From Listeria seeligeri serovar 1/2b str. SLCC3954 (GTDB lineage: Bacteria > Bacillota > Bacilli > Lactobacillales > Listeriaceae), in NCBI RefSeq assembly GCF_000027145.1, contig NC_013891.1, positions 62,001 to 126,000 on the forward strand: a stretch of DNA of 64,000 bases, read 5' to 3'. The notes below the pieces were generated by a model. The model ran no database searches. It worked only from the letters and a program-made list of their open reading frames with translations, and was not told the DNA's origin. The number at the start of each line of letters is the position of its first letter. The stretch's first letter is position 1. Shown piece by piece: positions 45,765-55,526 of this stretch. A program made the position numbers and the translations under genes.

Positions 45765-47542
45765 AGCGCCTGAAGCATATCAAATTGTGATTGATACAAA
45801 TTATAATAATAACCATGTTGCGCCATTAATTCTTCGTGGCTGCCTGATTCTTGGATTTTCCCATTATCAATATAAAAAATTCGGGAGCTATTCTTAATTG
45901 TTGAAAGTCGATGGGCAATAATAAAGGAAGTACGACCTTCGAGCAACTTCTCTAGACCTTCTTGAAGTAAAATTTCCGTCTGTGTATCAATACTTGAAGT
46001 GGCTTCATCAAGAATAAGAATTTTTGGATCGGCAAGTAACGCCCGGGCAAAGGAGATAAGTTGCCGCTGACCAGCTGAAAGTGTGCTACCACGCTCTTTC
46101 ACTTCGGTATAATAGCCATCCTTTAATCCAGATATAAAATCATGGGCGCGAACAACTTTGGCGGCGGCGATAATTTCTGCTTCTGTTGCATCCAATTTAC
46201 CGTAGCGGATATTTTCAATAATTGTTCCTGAGAAAATAAAGGTATCTTGGAGCATTACGCCCATTTGTTCTCGAAGCGATCTAAGAGTTACATCCTGAAT
46301 ATTTTCGCCATCAACTAAAATCTCACCAGAATTAATATCATAAAAACGACTCAGTAAATTTATAATCGTTGTCTTTCCTGCACCAGTCGGACCAACGAGG
46401 GCAATAGATTCGCCTGCATCAACATGAAAATTAATGCCTTTCAAAATATCATGCCCTTCCTCATAACGAAAATAAACATTTTTAAAATCAACATTTCCAA
46501 CGATTTGTGGCATTTTTTTCGCATTTGGTAAGTCTTTAATGTCTGGCTCCACGTCCATTGTTTCGAAAATTCGTTCCAAGTAAGTCGTAGCAGTAATAAG
46601 TGAATTATAAAAGTTCCCGATATTAATTACTGGATTCCAAAAGTTACCGACATAACCAATAAAAGCAATCAGAGTCCCGGTAGAAACATCGACTCCGTAG
46701 CCTTTAATACCAACAAAGTAAATTAGGCAAGTCGTCATTACCGCGATATTTTGTACGCCTGGCCAAAGCAAGAACTGAATTTTGACAGCTTTCATCCATG
46801 AAGTTCGATATTCGTTACTTACCTCCGTGAAAATCTCGAAATTTTCTTCTTCGCGGGAAAAGCTTTGGGTTACTTTTATGCCGGCAATACTTTCATGGAT
46901 ATAAGCGTTCATGTTCGATTGTTTATTGCTAAGTACTTGGTAAGCCTTCCGTTGCGCCGTTTTGATCACCATAACAAGAATAAACAAGACAGGAATTAGT
47001 GCCAAACTATAAAGTGTCAGCGTTGGATCAATCATCAGCATAAATCCAAGTGTAACGAGCACGCTTAAAATGTCAGAAATCAAATTAATTAGCCCGTTAG
47101 AAAGTAAATCACTCAACATATTAATATAGTTAACGACACGAATAAGAATTTTCCCATGAGGTCTGCTGTCAAAATAAGAGAATGGTAATTTTTGCAAATG
47201 ACCAAAAATCGCAGTACGCATATCTTTCAAAATATCTTGCCCAATCAGCGTAATAGACTTAATTCGATATCGCATACAAAGGCCAGTTATAACAACCGAA
47301 GCAATAAAAATAATCGCAATCCAGAAAAGTTGAGTCAAATCTTTATTTGGAATCGTATCATCAATAACTATTTTCGTTAAATAAGGTCCGACCATTGTTG
47401 CGATGTTTGCAAGTAAAATGACAACAAGCGTCAGATAAATTGATTTTTGGTAAGGTTTGACGTATACCAAAATCCGTTTTAAATGTGCGGAACTAAAGGC
47501 TGTTTCTAGCTCTTCATCGACATCAAATTTATTTCTAGCCAT
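45761..47542 (-). CDS. ABC exporter half-transporter (subunit 2 of pair)
   Basis: 593 residues on the minus strand; start at 47542 with GGAGGCGAG upstream. Six-helix ABC transmembrane domain (residues ~35-320), then an ATPase domain with Walker A GPTGAGKTTI, signature LSAGQRQL and Walker B ILILDEATSS. It overlaps the end of its partner by 8 bp. The pair resembles heterodimeric multidrug exporters of the LmrCD/BmrCD type. Equivalent to lmo0107. Confidence 0.92.
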   Translation of the reverse strand: MARNKFDVDEELETAFSSAHLKRILVYVKPYQKSIYLTLVVILLANIATMVGPYLTKIVIDDTIPNKDLTQLFWIAIIFIASVVITGLCMRYRIKSITLIGQDILKDMRTAIFGHLQKLPFSYFDSRPHGKILIRVVNYINMLSDLLSNGLINLISDILSVLVTLGFMLMIDPTLTLYSLALIPVLFILVMVIKTAQRKAYQVLSNKQSNMNAYIHESIAGIKVTQSFSREEENFEIFTEVSNEYRTSWMKAVKIQFLLWPGVQNIAVMTTCLIYFVGIKGYGVDVSTGTLIAFIGYVGNFWNPVINIGNFYNSLITATTYLERIFETMDVEPDIKDLPNAKKMPQIVGNVDFKNVYFRYEEGHDILKGINFHVDAGESIALVGPTGAGKTTIINLLSRFYDINSGEILVDGENIQDVTLRSLREQMGVMLQDTFIFSGTIIENIRYGKLDATEAEIIAAAKVVRAHDFISGLKDGYYTEVKERGSTLSAGQRQLISFARALLADPKILILDEATSSIDTQTEILLQEGLEKLLEGRTSFIIAHRLSTIKNSSRIFYIDNGKIQESGSHEELMAQHGYYYNLYQSQFDMLQAL

Positions 47543-49277
47543 TCGCACTCGCCTCCGTCCCAAGTTGTTTGTTGTAAATATCAAAGTAATAACCTTTTTT
47601 CGCTAACAAGCTTGCATGTGTGCCACGCTCGATAATTTCACCGTGATTTAAAATCAATATTTCATCTGCTTCTTTAACTGAAGAAATCCGGTGTGCAATA
47701 ATAAAGGTCGTCGTATTTTCCGTAATTTGTTTCAATTCTCCTTGGATTTTCACTTCGGTTTCCATATCAACGGCAGAAGTTGTATCATCCAAAATGAGAA
47801 TAGAAGGATTTTTCAGTAGTGCTCGGGCTAACGAAATCCGTTGTTTTTGTCCACCAGAAAGGCCGACTCCGCGTTCACCAACAATTGTGTCATAACTTTC
47901 CGGCATTGTTTCAATAAAATGGTCTGCATCAGCAATTTGAGCCATTCGCCGGACATCTTCCATCGTTGCATCTGGCGCACCAAAAGCAATATTTCCTTCG
48001 ATTGTGTCGGAAAACAGGAAAATATCTTGCATAACGGTCGCGATATGATTTCTAAGTTCCCGCACATGCCACTTTTTCGCATCGACGCCATCTAATAAAA
48101 TTTCACCAGAAGTCGGATCATAAAAGCGGCAAATCAAGTTGACTAAAGTAGATTTTCCAGCGCCCGTTTCTCCTAAAATCGCAATTGTTTGACCCGGAGC
48201 CGCTTTCAAAGAAATATTTTTCAAGACATCGGTATTTGGATCATCTTCAAAATGAAAACTAACATTTTTAAACTCGACATATCCTTGTAAGGACGGCGCT
48301 GGTTTTTCGGCATGAATCGGGATTTTCGCCGTGGTCGCCATCATATCTTGAATTTTAAAAGAAGAGGCAACAAAACGTTGAACATCATTGATTAGCCACC
48401 CACTCATCCGCATTGGGCCATTCAGCATCCACAAGAAACCGTTGAAAGCAACTAAATCTCCAAGTGTCATTTGGCCTTTAATTACTAAATAACCGCCAAA
48501 AACCAGCGTGATAACTACTAAAATTCCAGCTAGTGAATCAAGCACAGGCAGATAAGTTCTAGAAACTGCAGCAGAATCTAAATTGCGTTGTTTGAAGTCC
48601 TCGTTGTGCTCATGGAATTTCTTCATTTCAAAATCTTCGCGCGCAAATGCTTTTACGACACGGTTCCCACTAATATTTTCTTCTACCATCGAGTTAAGCC
48701 GCGAAAAACTTTCTCGAATTTCATAAAAAACTGGTTGCGCTTTGCTAGACATTTTCATCGTAAGAAAGGCAATTAGCGGCGTTACAATAACTAGCGCTAG
48801 TGTGAGTTTCCAGTCAATTGTCGTCATAATAACAATCGCAAACGTAAACAAGAAAATGTTTTCCAGAATATTGTAAGACACCCAAGAAACAAAGTGACGA
48901 ATCGCATCCGTATCCCCAGTCATTCTTGCCATAATGTCACCTACACGAGTATTATTAAAAAAATCGAAATCCAGTGACTGTAATTTTTTGTAAAGATCTT
49001 CGCGAATTTGAAAAAGGGAGTTTTGCCCAATTCGCTCACACATAATCTGATACGCATACCGACAAATCGTTCGAATAATTGTCGAAATAATCATGATTAA
49101 AAGTAATGGAATAAGTAATTTCGGCTGATTTTTATAAACTACATCATCAATCACTTTCCCACCAAGTAGCGGATAAATAATACTAATACCAGACGCAATA
49201 AAAATTAAAATAAATACACCAAACATAAGCAGCCGATATTTCCGCACATATTGCCAAATCCATTTCATACTCTTCAT
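47535..49277 (-). CDS. ABC exporter half-transporter (subunit 1 of pair)
   Basis: 580 residues; ATG 49277 taken because AAGGAAG lies 7 bases before it. Membrane domain followed by ATPase with Walker A GETGAGKST, signature LSGGQKQR and Walker B ILILDDTTSA. In the Walker B the catalytic Glu is Asp (LDDTTS), so this subunit has the degenerate site expected in heterodimeric exporters, while the other keeps LDEATS. Equivalent to lmo0108. Confidence 0.92.
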   Translation of the reverse strand: MKSMKWIWQYVRKYRLLMFGVFILIFIASGISIIYPLLGGKVIDDVVYKNQPKLLIPLLLIMIISTIIRTICRYAYQIMCERIGQNSLFQIREDLYKKLQSLDFDFFNNTRVGDIMARMTGDTDAIRHFVSWVSYNILENIFLFTFAIVIMTTIDWKLTLALVIVTPLIAFLTMKMSSKAQPVFYEIRESFSRLNSMVEENISGNRVVKAFAREDFEMKKFHEHNEDFKQRNLDSAAVSRTYLPVLDSLAGILVVITLVFGGYLVIKGQMTLGDLVAFNGFLWMLNGPMRMSGWLINDVQRFVASSFKIQDMMATTAKIPIHAEKPAPSLQGYVEFKNVSFHFEDDPNTDVLKNISLKAAPGQTIAILGETGAGKSTLVNLICRFYDPTSGEILLDGVDAKKWHVRELRNHIATVMQDIFLFSDTIEGNIAFGAPDATMEDVRRMAQIADADHFIETMPESYDTIVGERGVGLSGGQKQRISLARALLKNPSILILDDTTSAVDMETEVKIQGELKQITENTTTFIIAHRISSVKEADEILILNHGEIIERGTHASLLAKKGYYFDIYNKQLGTEASANG

Positions 49278-49421
49278 TCGTTTCACTTCCTTTAACTTTC
49301 ATATATCCATTTAGTTTACACTCCTAATTTCGAAAAAGAATGGTTTATATTCGCTGGAAGCATGGACATTGTTATATAATTAAAAGATAAATGTAAACGG
49401 TATTATTATGGAGGTGAAAAG

Positions 49422-50255
49422 ATGCTAAAGATTAATACAACAACATTCAATCCGCAAATTCTGTATATCGCCAGTTACTATACAAATGAGGCGCGAGTTG
49501 GAGATAATCACCATCATGACTTTTTAGAAATATCTATTATTTGTGAAGGAACAAGTATTTATGATATTGAAGGGGAGCGAGTAAAACTAAGTGCCGGCGA
49601 TGTACTCGTTTTTAATCCTGGCGTGAACCATTATGATATCACCGAGCCAGGCATGGAAAACGTACAACTTCACATCGGTTTTCGTAATTTTGCTTTGGAA
49701 GGCTACACGAGAAATACTTTTCCATTTAAAAAAGCCTTTTTACGAAAAAATGAGACTGAATCGGCAATTTTAGACATTGCAAAACAAATTATTGAAGAAA
49801 AAGATGCTGAAAAACCTGGTTATGACTTGATTTTGAAAGCTTTTGTAATGCAGTTAATTATCCATATTTTACGCGAGGCTACTCCTGAACAACTTGAAAA
49901 TAATGGAGTGAAGTTATCGACGGATGAGCAACAAAAACAACTGCTTGTGAACGAAATTATTCACTATATGGAAAAACATCACACTGAAGATGTATCGCTT
50001 TCCTCGCTATCGCAAACGATGTATATCAGCCCGGCTTACATTTCCAAAGTTTTCAAAGAAGAAACAGGAGTGTCGCCGATTAATTATTTAATCAAAATTC
50101 GCCTTACCCGTGCCGAGGAGCTACTCAAAAATAAAGATATTACAGTGAAACAGGCCGCCAATATGGTCGGTTACAATGATGCCTATTATTTTAGTAAACT
50201 TTTCAAGAAATATTACGGCTTCCCACCATCTGAAAATTGGCGAAAATCTAGTTAA
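49422..50255 (+). CDS. AraC-family transcription regulator
   Basis: 277 residues, GGAGG site. N-terminal cupin sensor (HHHDFLEISIICEG, LSAGDVLVFNPGVNHYD) and C-terminal double HTH (LSQTMYISPAYISKVFKEETG, AANMVGYNDAYYFSKLFKKYY). Typical sugar-responsive AraC layout. Divergent from the ABC exporter and directly upstream of the esterase gene (32 bp), so it may control either. Equivalent to lmo0109. Confidence 0.9.
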   Translation: MLKINTTTFNPQILYIASYYTNEARVGDNHHHDFLEISIICEGTSIYDIEGERVKLSAGDVLVFNPGVNHYDITEPGMENVQLHIGFRNFALEGYTRNTFPFKKAFLRKNETESAILDIAKQIIEEKDAEKPGYDLILKAFVMQLIIHILREATPEQLENNGVKLSTDEQQKQLLVNEIIHYMEKHHTEDVSLSSLSQTMYISPAYISKVFKEETGVSPINYLIKIRLTRAEELLKNKDITVKQAANMVGYNDAYYFSKLFKKYYGFPPSENWRKSS

Positions 50256-50287
50256 TTAAAAAGAAAATCCCACAGAGAGAAGGAAAA

Positions 50288-51409
50288 ATGATGCATTATG
50301 AAGAAGCTTTAAAGTTTTTAAAAACCAACACTACCACACAACAAGACGAAGGCACCGAAGTCATTTTCAAAATGGCAGCGGATACAACACCAGGGAATCT
50401 GGATCCTTTTTTATTGAAAGATCGTGAAAAAGAACTAGAGGGTACAAATGCAGCGATTGAAGGTATGCCACAAGAATTTACGATGCCGGATTTTTCTAAG
50501 TTAGAAATAGCGACTGGGGCTGCACTTCAAATGCGAGCATCAATGGGCAGTCCTAATAATGATTTATCACAAGGTGTAACAACTGGAAACTATGCTGTCC
50601 AAGGTGAATATGGAGATATTCCAGTGCGCGTCTATCATCACAAATCACAGAACGAACTAGCGCCTGCTCTCATTTTTTACCATGGGGGTGGTTTTGTTGG
50701 AGGAACGCCTGATGTTGTAGAAAATTTTTGCAAAGGAATCACCGAGAAATTACCAGCAGTTGTCATCAATGTGGACTATCATTTGGCACCAGAATTCCCC
50801 GCTCCCGCAGCGCCAAAAGACTGTTTTTCAGTGCTCAATTGGGTAGTGGAAAATAGTGCTAAACTTCGAGTGGATGCTAATAAAATTGGTGTTTCCGGGG
50901 ATAGCGCAGGAGGAACTTTAGCTGCAGCAGTAAGTTACATGGACCGTGAAGCAAAAACCAATTATGTTGGTTTTCAAGCACTGTTATACCCATCTCTTAC
51001 CCTGATAGATGAGGACAATGACAAATATCAGTGGGATATCACGAAATTTGGGGCACAAGAAGCAACTTTACCATTAGTGGCACCGGGAATTATTGGAATG
51101 AATAGCTCCGGATTATTACTCCGAACAGCTTATGTAAGAGATGAAAATCCAGCTTCACCAATTTATTCGCCGTTATCTGCTCCGGATAAAAGCATCTATC
51201 CACCAACTTTATTAGTAAGTGCAGAGTTTGACGCGCTTAGACCTTTTGCCGCCGTTTTTGCAAAACAATTGATAGCTAGTGGTGTGAAGACAAAAGCAAT
51301 TGTGTATCAAGGAATGTGTCACGCATTTATTGATAAGTACGGGATTTTCCCACAAGCAGAGGACGCTGCAGATGAGGTTGTTCAAATGATGAAAGAAATA
51401 TTTGAATAA
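50288..51409 (+). CDS. alpha/beta-hydrolase, HSL-type esterase/lipase
   Basis: 373 residues. Oxyanion-hole motif FYHGGGFVGGTP, nucleophile GDSAGG, an acid in SAEFDALRPFA and the His in GMCHAFIDKYG identify the hormone-sensitive-lipase family. The ~110-residue N-terminal extension is helical and may form a cap. No signal peptide, so cytosolic. Substrate unknown. Equivalent to lmo0110. Confidence 0.92.
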   Translation: MMHYEEALKFLKTNTTTQQDEGTEVIFKMAADTTPGNLDPFLLKDREKELEGTNAAIEGMPQEFTMPDFSKLEIATGAALQMRASMGSPNNDLSQGVTTGNYAVQGEYGDIPVRVYHHKSQNELAPALIFYHGGGFVGGTPDVVENFCKGITEKLPAVVINVDYHLAPEFPAPAAPKDCFSVLNWVVENSAKLRVDANKIGVSGDSAGGTLAAAVSYMDREAKTNYVGFQALLYPSLTLIDEDNDKYQWDITKFGAQEATLPLVAPGIIGMNSSGLLLRTAYVRDENPASPIYSPLSAPDKSIYPPTLLVSAEFDALRPFAAVFAKQLIASGVKTKAIVYQGMCHAFIDKYGIFPQAEDAADEVVQMMKEIFE

Positions 51410-51412
51410 ATT

Positions 51413-51446
51413 AGAACAGGTATTTTTCGGAATGCCTGTTTTTACT
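51413..51446 (+). terminator. terminator after esterase
   Basis: GAACAGGTATT / AATGCCTGTTTTT stem-loop. Confidence 0.75.
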
Positions 51447-51502
51447 TGATTAAATTTTGCTGTTTGGTCCAAAAATATATTAGAATAGAGAAAAGGGAAG
51501 GA

Positions 51503-52213
51503 ATGAATAGACGCATGAAATTTCAACTTTTTATCCAACCAAAGTTAGATGTTCTGCAACGAAATATTGTCGAATATGAAATACTTCTAAGAGATGATAG
51601 CGTAGTTCCCAGATTTCCCTTATCAGAGCTAGAGGCTGTTCTTGCTGATGAGGAACTCTATTATGTTTTCTCTGAATGGTTTAGTGAGGCTTTTCTAAAA
51701 GTCTTACATAAATATCCGAATGACCGATTTGCCGTTAATATTGCGCCACAACAGCTTTTTTATGCTGAGACAATTCACTGGCTGGACCGGGTTCGAAGTG
51801 AAAGTCACCGTATTACAGTAGAAATAACGGAAGACATTTTTGACGTTCCCGCAAACAAACAACATTTGAATGCCAACGATAAAGATGCCTTTATTCTCAA
51901 TAAAATCAAAGTAATTCATGCGCTAGGCTATCATATTGCGATGGACGATGTTAGTTGTGGTTTAAACAGCTTAGAACGTGTAATGAGTTATTTGCCGTAT
52001 ATAATCGAAATCAAATTTTCTTTAATCCACTTTCAAAATGTCGATATGGAAGATTTACTTTACTTTATAAAAGCATGGGCGAATTTTTCACAAAAAAACA
52101 ACTTGGATTTTGTAGTCGAAGGAATTGAAACAAAAGAAACCATGACTTTGTTAGAAAGCCATGGAGTCTCAATTTTTCAAGGTTATTTAGTTAATAAACC
52201 ATTTCCTGCTTGA
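51503..52213 (+). CDS. EAL-domain protein (cyclic-di-GMP phosphodiesterase, variant motifs)
   Basis: 236 residues from ATG 51503 (AAGGGAAGG just before). Single EAL domain without sensor: YEILLRD, VNIAPQQ, VEITED, VVEGIETKE and FQGYLVNKP are present. Two motifs depart from consensus: DDFGxG is DDVSCG, and the K-x-D strand reads IKFS, keeping the Lys but losing the Asp. An L. monocytogenes orthologue at this place (lmo0111) is counted among its c-di-GMP phosphodiesterases. The 3' end overlaps the convergent Crp/Fnr gene by 31 bp. Confidence 0.85.
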   Translation: MNRRMKFQLFIQPKLDVLQRNIVEYEILLRDDSVVPRFPLSELEAVLADEELYYVFSEWFSEAFLKVLHKYPNDRFAVNIAPQQLFYAETIHWLDRVRSESHRITVEITEDIFDVPANKQHLNANDKDAFILNKIKVIHALGYHIAMDDVSCGLNSLERVMSYLPYIIEIKFSLIHFQNVDMEDLLYFIKAWANFSQKNNLDFVVEGIETKETMTLLESHGVSIFQGYLVNKPFPA

Positions 52214-52878
52214 AAGTTCTCACTTTGACTTAGAAGCTCTTGGTATGAACTAATGATGATTGGTTTTTTTGATAGCAACAGGCCATTTTCACGCATTGTT
52301 TCTAAAGCTTCGGTAATTCGAGCGCGACCAGAACGACAGTAATCCGCTAGAAGTGATTGTGTGATATAGGAAGGTAGAGTGATTTCACCAGACTGCTCAT
52401 GGAGATTTAATAACTCGACTATCTCAACTAAAACACTAGTTGCTTTATAAAAAGGTGTTTGGTTAATATTTTTATAATTTTTTGCGGTAAAAAAGTATTT
52501 AGTTAAGACATTATCTAATATTTGGTGGAAAAATTGGGGGTTGGCATACATATAATTGAGGAAAAATTCACGGTTGATTAATAATGCAGTTCCATCAGTT
52601 AGCGCGCGTACTCGGTATTCCGCTAGTTTTGGGACTGTATTTGTTTCGAGTAACACCTCTACTCCAAAAAGCATTGATTCGGCAACTAGTCCATTTATCA
52701 ACCAGCGACCATCTAATGTATGTCCTTCTACTGAAGTTGCTCCGGAAACGATGAATCCAATTTGAATATTTTTCGTGGAGTCAATTCTATATGAGTGAAT
52801 AACATCACCTTTACTAAAAGAAATCTTATTTGAGTATTTAGTTGAAAGCAAATCTAACATATCATTCATGTAAACCAT
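52183..52878 (-). CDS. Crp/Fnr-family regulator (PrfA-like superfamily)
   Basis: 231 residues, minus strand. Cyclic-nucleotide-binding-like beta domain in the first ~120 residues and a winged helix at the end (QSLLADYCRSGRARITEALETM). No cysteines for an Fe-S cluster. Listeria has many such PrfA relatives of unknown signal. Convergent overlap with the EAL gene. Equivalent to lmo0112. Confidence 0.85.
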   Translation of the reverse strand: MVYMNDMLDLLSTKYSNKISFSKGDVIHSYRIDSTKNIQIGFIVSGATSVEGHTLDGRWLINGLVAESMLFGVEVLLETNTVPKLAEYRVRALTDGTALLINREFFLNYMYANPQFFHQILDNVLTKYFFTAKNYKNINQTPFYKATSVLVEIVELLNLHEQSGEITLPSYITQSLLADYCRSGRARITEALETMRENGLLLSKKPIIISSYQELLSQSENFQAGNGLLTK

Positions 52879-53108
52879 TTATCAAAACTCCTACGTGAAG
52901 TATAATTAATTCACATTATTTTCCATTCAATAACTTAACTGTACTAGGAAAGACCGGAAAAAGATACGTAAAAAGCATTGTCGTCACAAATTCGTCAAAT
53001 AAAAGCCATTTATTCGTCATAAAAAAGTTTGTTTTCTCGAGAAGAGAATTTCAAAATGGTGTATACTTTTCGAAGCTTCATGCATTGTATTAATAAGGAG
53101 GGGGATAA

Positions 53109-53609
53109 TTGCTACTTTCGAATGAACAAATCATACAAATAACCAAGCAGATGTACGTATATTTATTAAGACAAGGAGTTAGGGCGGAAGTAGCGAAGGA
53201 CCTTGCACAAGATGCAATTATTAAAGCTTGGTGCTACGAAAAAGAAATTCCCCCTGAAAAACAAAAAGCATTTATTTTCAAAATCGTCACCAATGAGTTT
53301 TATCAATATTACAGAAAGCACCAACGAGAAGTTATTACGGATAATTTCAGTCATTTTACTCATGCAGATGAGCTAGCGGAAGATTTATTAATACAACACG
53401 AAGAAAACGCAAAGATAACCATAACACTAAAACAATTAAATAAAAATTACCAAAAATTATTAATCATGAAATATGATATAGGCATGAGTTATCAGGAAAT
53501 TGCAGATTATTTGGATACAACTCCGACCAATGTGAAGACATACTTATCGAGAGCAAGAAGTGCCTTTAAGAAAATCTGGGGGGATTTTAATGAACAGAGA
53601 ACAAAATGA
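53109..53609 (+). CDS. ECF-type sigma-70 family sigma factor
   Basis: 166 residues from TTG with AAGGAGGGGG upstream. Region 2 (VAKDLAQDAIIKAWCYEKEIP, IFKIVTNEFYQYYRKH) and region 4 (LLIMKYDIGMSYQEIADYLDTTPTNVKTYLSRARSAFKKI) are both complete. The stop lies 20 bp inside the anti-sigma gene, a translationally coupled pair. Not in the gene order I recall for EGD-e between lmo0112 and lmo0113, so probably accessory. Envelope stress is the usual signal for this class. Confidence 0.9.
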   Translation: MLLSNEQIIQITKQMYVYLLRQGVRAEVAKDLAQDAIIKAWCYEKEIPPEKQKAFIFKIVTNEFYQYYRKHQREVITDNFSHFTHADELAEDLLIQHEENAKITITLKQLNKNYQKLLIMKYDIGMSYQEIADYLDTTPTNVKTYLSRARSAFKKIWGDFNEQRTK

Positions 53610-54657
53610 GGAACTAGACGACCTATTTGACATTGATCGAATGGAAGAAGAAGTAAAAAAAGTAAAACGTCGTAGTATTTTAAAACTAATATTAATCATT
53701 TTAGCAATTGTGTTACTTATTGTAGCCATTATTTTAGCCTATTTATTTTATACTGATAAAAAAGCTAGAAACCTAGCCGAAGAACAAGTGGAGTTTTTAA
53801 CCACGGCAAATGAATTTTATAAATATCCAAATACAATTGTTCAAACAAGTACAGAAGTTGAAGATAATGCACGTAAAATAAACGTATCTGAAATAGGTTT
53901 CAAACTATTAAAAGACAGATTTATTCCGTTTACCACAACTACGACGGACATAGGTTCAGATGGCAATGGAGCAGCTTATCCAACAATTGAAATTAACCAT
54001 ATGAATAAAGAGAAAGATGGAGATACATATCGCGTAGGAATTAATAATTTGACTAGTGGGAATCGATTAGCCGAGTTTTATCACCCGAATAAAAATTATA
54101 AAACATTAAAGCAAGACCTAGATAATTTAAATGAAATGCCTAAAAACACATATCTAGAGATGGCGATTTCTTTTGATAAAGCATATTCATCAGAAGAGGT
54201 GAAGGAAATGCTGCCAAGTAACATTCAGCCAACTTTCTTTTGGTTAGATGGATATGACCTTTCAAAAGATATCGACTATACAACGCCGACTTTTAATAAC
54301 GAACTATATGGTTATAACAATCCAACAACAGATTTAGAAAAGAAGTTTTGGACAAACAAGATAAAAAATGAGCAAGATTATATAAAACAAATGAAAGCAA
54401 GTAATTTCTATTTCTATTCCAATGGATCTTTATCTGAAAATGAAGTAATGGATGGTCAAGGGAAATCAGTTTACGAGACATTAAAAAACAAATCAGACAA
54501 AGGGGAAAACTTGGTCATTGGAATTTCAGTTGTTGCAACCAAAGAAGATTTAGAGAAAATAGTGGATGCTAAATACATACGCGCGTCCAGTGTGGGTGTA
54601 ATTTCAAATGAAGTTGATGCCGAAAACTACTATGAACAAACTGAAAAAATAAACTAA
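53590..54657 (+). CDS. membrane-bound anti-sigma factor (Sigma_reg_N/C-like)
   Basis: 355 residues from ATG 53590, overlapping the sigma gene by 20 bp. A short acidic cytosolic N-terminus (ELDDLFDIDRMEEEV) contacts the sigma factor in this family; one membrane helix (LKLILIILAIVLLIVAII) spans residues ~40-62; the rest is extracellular and matches the sigma-factor-regulator C-terminal domain pattern (TYLEMAISFDKAYSSEEV, FFWLDGYD). Probably senses wall stress and releases the sigma factor. Confidence 0.82.
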   Translation: MNREQNEELDDLFDIDRMEEEVKKVKRRSILKLILIILAIVLLIVAIILAYLFYTDKKARNLAEEQVEFLTTANEFYKYPNTIVQTSTEVEDNARKINVSEIGFKLLKDRFIPFTTTTTDIGSDGNGAAYPTIEINHMNKEKDGDTYRVGINNLTSGNRLAEFYHPNKNYKTLKQDLDNLNEMPKNTYLEMAISFDKAYSSEEVKEMLPSNIQPTFFWLDGYDLSKDIDYTTPTFNNELYGYNNPTTDLEKKFWTNKIKNEQDYIKQMKASNFYFYSNGSLSENEVMDGQGKSVYETLKNKSDKGENLVIGISVVATKEDLEKIVDAKYIRASSVGVISNEVDAENYYEQTEKIN

Positions 54658-54660
54658 ATG

Positions 54661-54697
54661 AAAAGAAGGGCCTCAAATTCATGAGTCCCTTCAAAAT
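54661..54697. terminator. terminator between anti-sigma and protease genes
   Basis: GAAGGG.CTCA / TGAG.CCCTTC hairpin between convergent genes; T run is weak. Confidence 0.5.
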
Positions 54698-55152
54698 TTC
54701 TTATAAACATCAATCGAACTACCAAAATTGATTAAATAATCACCACAATCGTACATAGATCCATACTTCTCTGCGTAATGCGTAACAGTCCGACGTAAAA
54801 ATTCCTCAGTTACTTCTAAAAAATCCGCCACTTCAAAATACTCTTTAAGCCCAAGATAAAAACAAGTAATAATATCTTCAAGTGGAACCATTTCTTCATA
54901 ACCTTTTCTACGGGCAAAAAGTTCTTGTTTTTTATCCATAATCGTTTCTTGCTTTGTTATATTGCCAACCGTATATTTGTAATGCATTAATTCTTCCGCT
55001 AAAACGCAACCTTTTTCGATGGTGGATTGGTTTTTATTAATTAAAATAATCCCGTTTAAATACAAACCAGGTAATTTATGAGGCATTTTTTCTTCTCTAA
55101 TAGTCACCTCATCTTGGTATTTAGCTACCAATTTTTCATACAATAAAATCAC
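54691..55152 (-). CDS. ImmA/IrrE-type metallopeptidase of the monocin control region
   Basis: 153 residues, minus strand. The zinc motif appears as LAEELMHYKYT, the E-E-x-x-H variant common in phage ImmA proteins of Listeria. ImmA peptidases cleave or relieve the partner repressor; its start overlaps the repressor stop by 4 bp. By order equivalent to lmo0113, the first gene of the monocin locus; a monocin protease of this type (MpaR) has been reported to coordinate phage elements, and this may be the same gene. Confidence 0.8.
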   Translation of the reverse strand: MILLYEKLVAKYQDEVTIREEKMPHKLPGLYLNGIILINKNQSTIEKGCVLAEELMHYKYTVGNITKQETIMDKKQELFARRKGYEEMVPLEDIITCFYLGLKEYFEVADFLEVTEEFLRRTVTHYAEKYGSMYDCGDYLINFGSSIDVYKKF

Positions 55153-55484
55153 ATCCCGCGATGGAGTTTTTTCTTCATCTCTATATAAGCTAGTATATCT
55201 CGCAATTCTTCATCTGTTACATCGTCATCAATATGGGCAGCAATTGTCATGCCGCGCTCATCAGCAGGCGGTAAATTTCTTTCTGGAAAAAAATCATCCA
55301 AACGTTTGTTGAAAATTTTTGCAAGTTCAAATAAAATATCTTGGTTTGCTTTACGATCGCCATTTTCGTAACGACTAATCGTTTGACGAGTCGTGTGTAA
55401 TCGTTCAGCAAGTGCCTCTTGATTTAAACCACGCTCCTCGCGATACTGTTTTATTTTATTCCCTACAAATTTATTTAGTTCCAT
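55149..55484 (-). CDS. XRE/CI-like repressor of the monocin locus
   Basis: 111 residues, minus strand. HTH at residues ~8-65 (IKQYREERGLNQEALAERL, TRQTISRYENGDRKAN), then a short acidic C-terminal part. Divergent from an activator-like gene at 55696 with several similar operator sequences in between. Equivalent to lmo0114. Confidence 0.88.
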   Translation of the reverse strand: MELNKFVGNKIKQYREERGLNQEALAERLHTTRQTISRYENGDRKANQDILFELAKIFNKRLDDFFPERNLPPADERGMTIAAHIDDDVTDEELRDILAYIEMKKKLHRGM

Positions 55485-55526
55485 AATAATTGCCCTCCAT
55501 ATGTTTATGGTTCTAGTTTAGCATCT

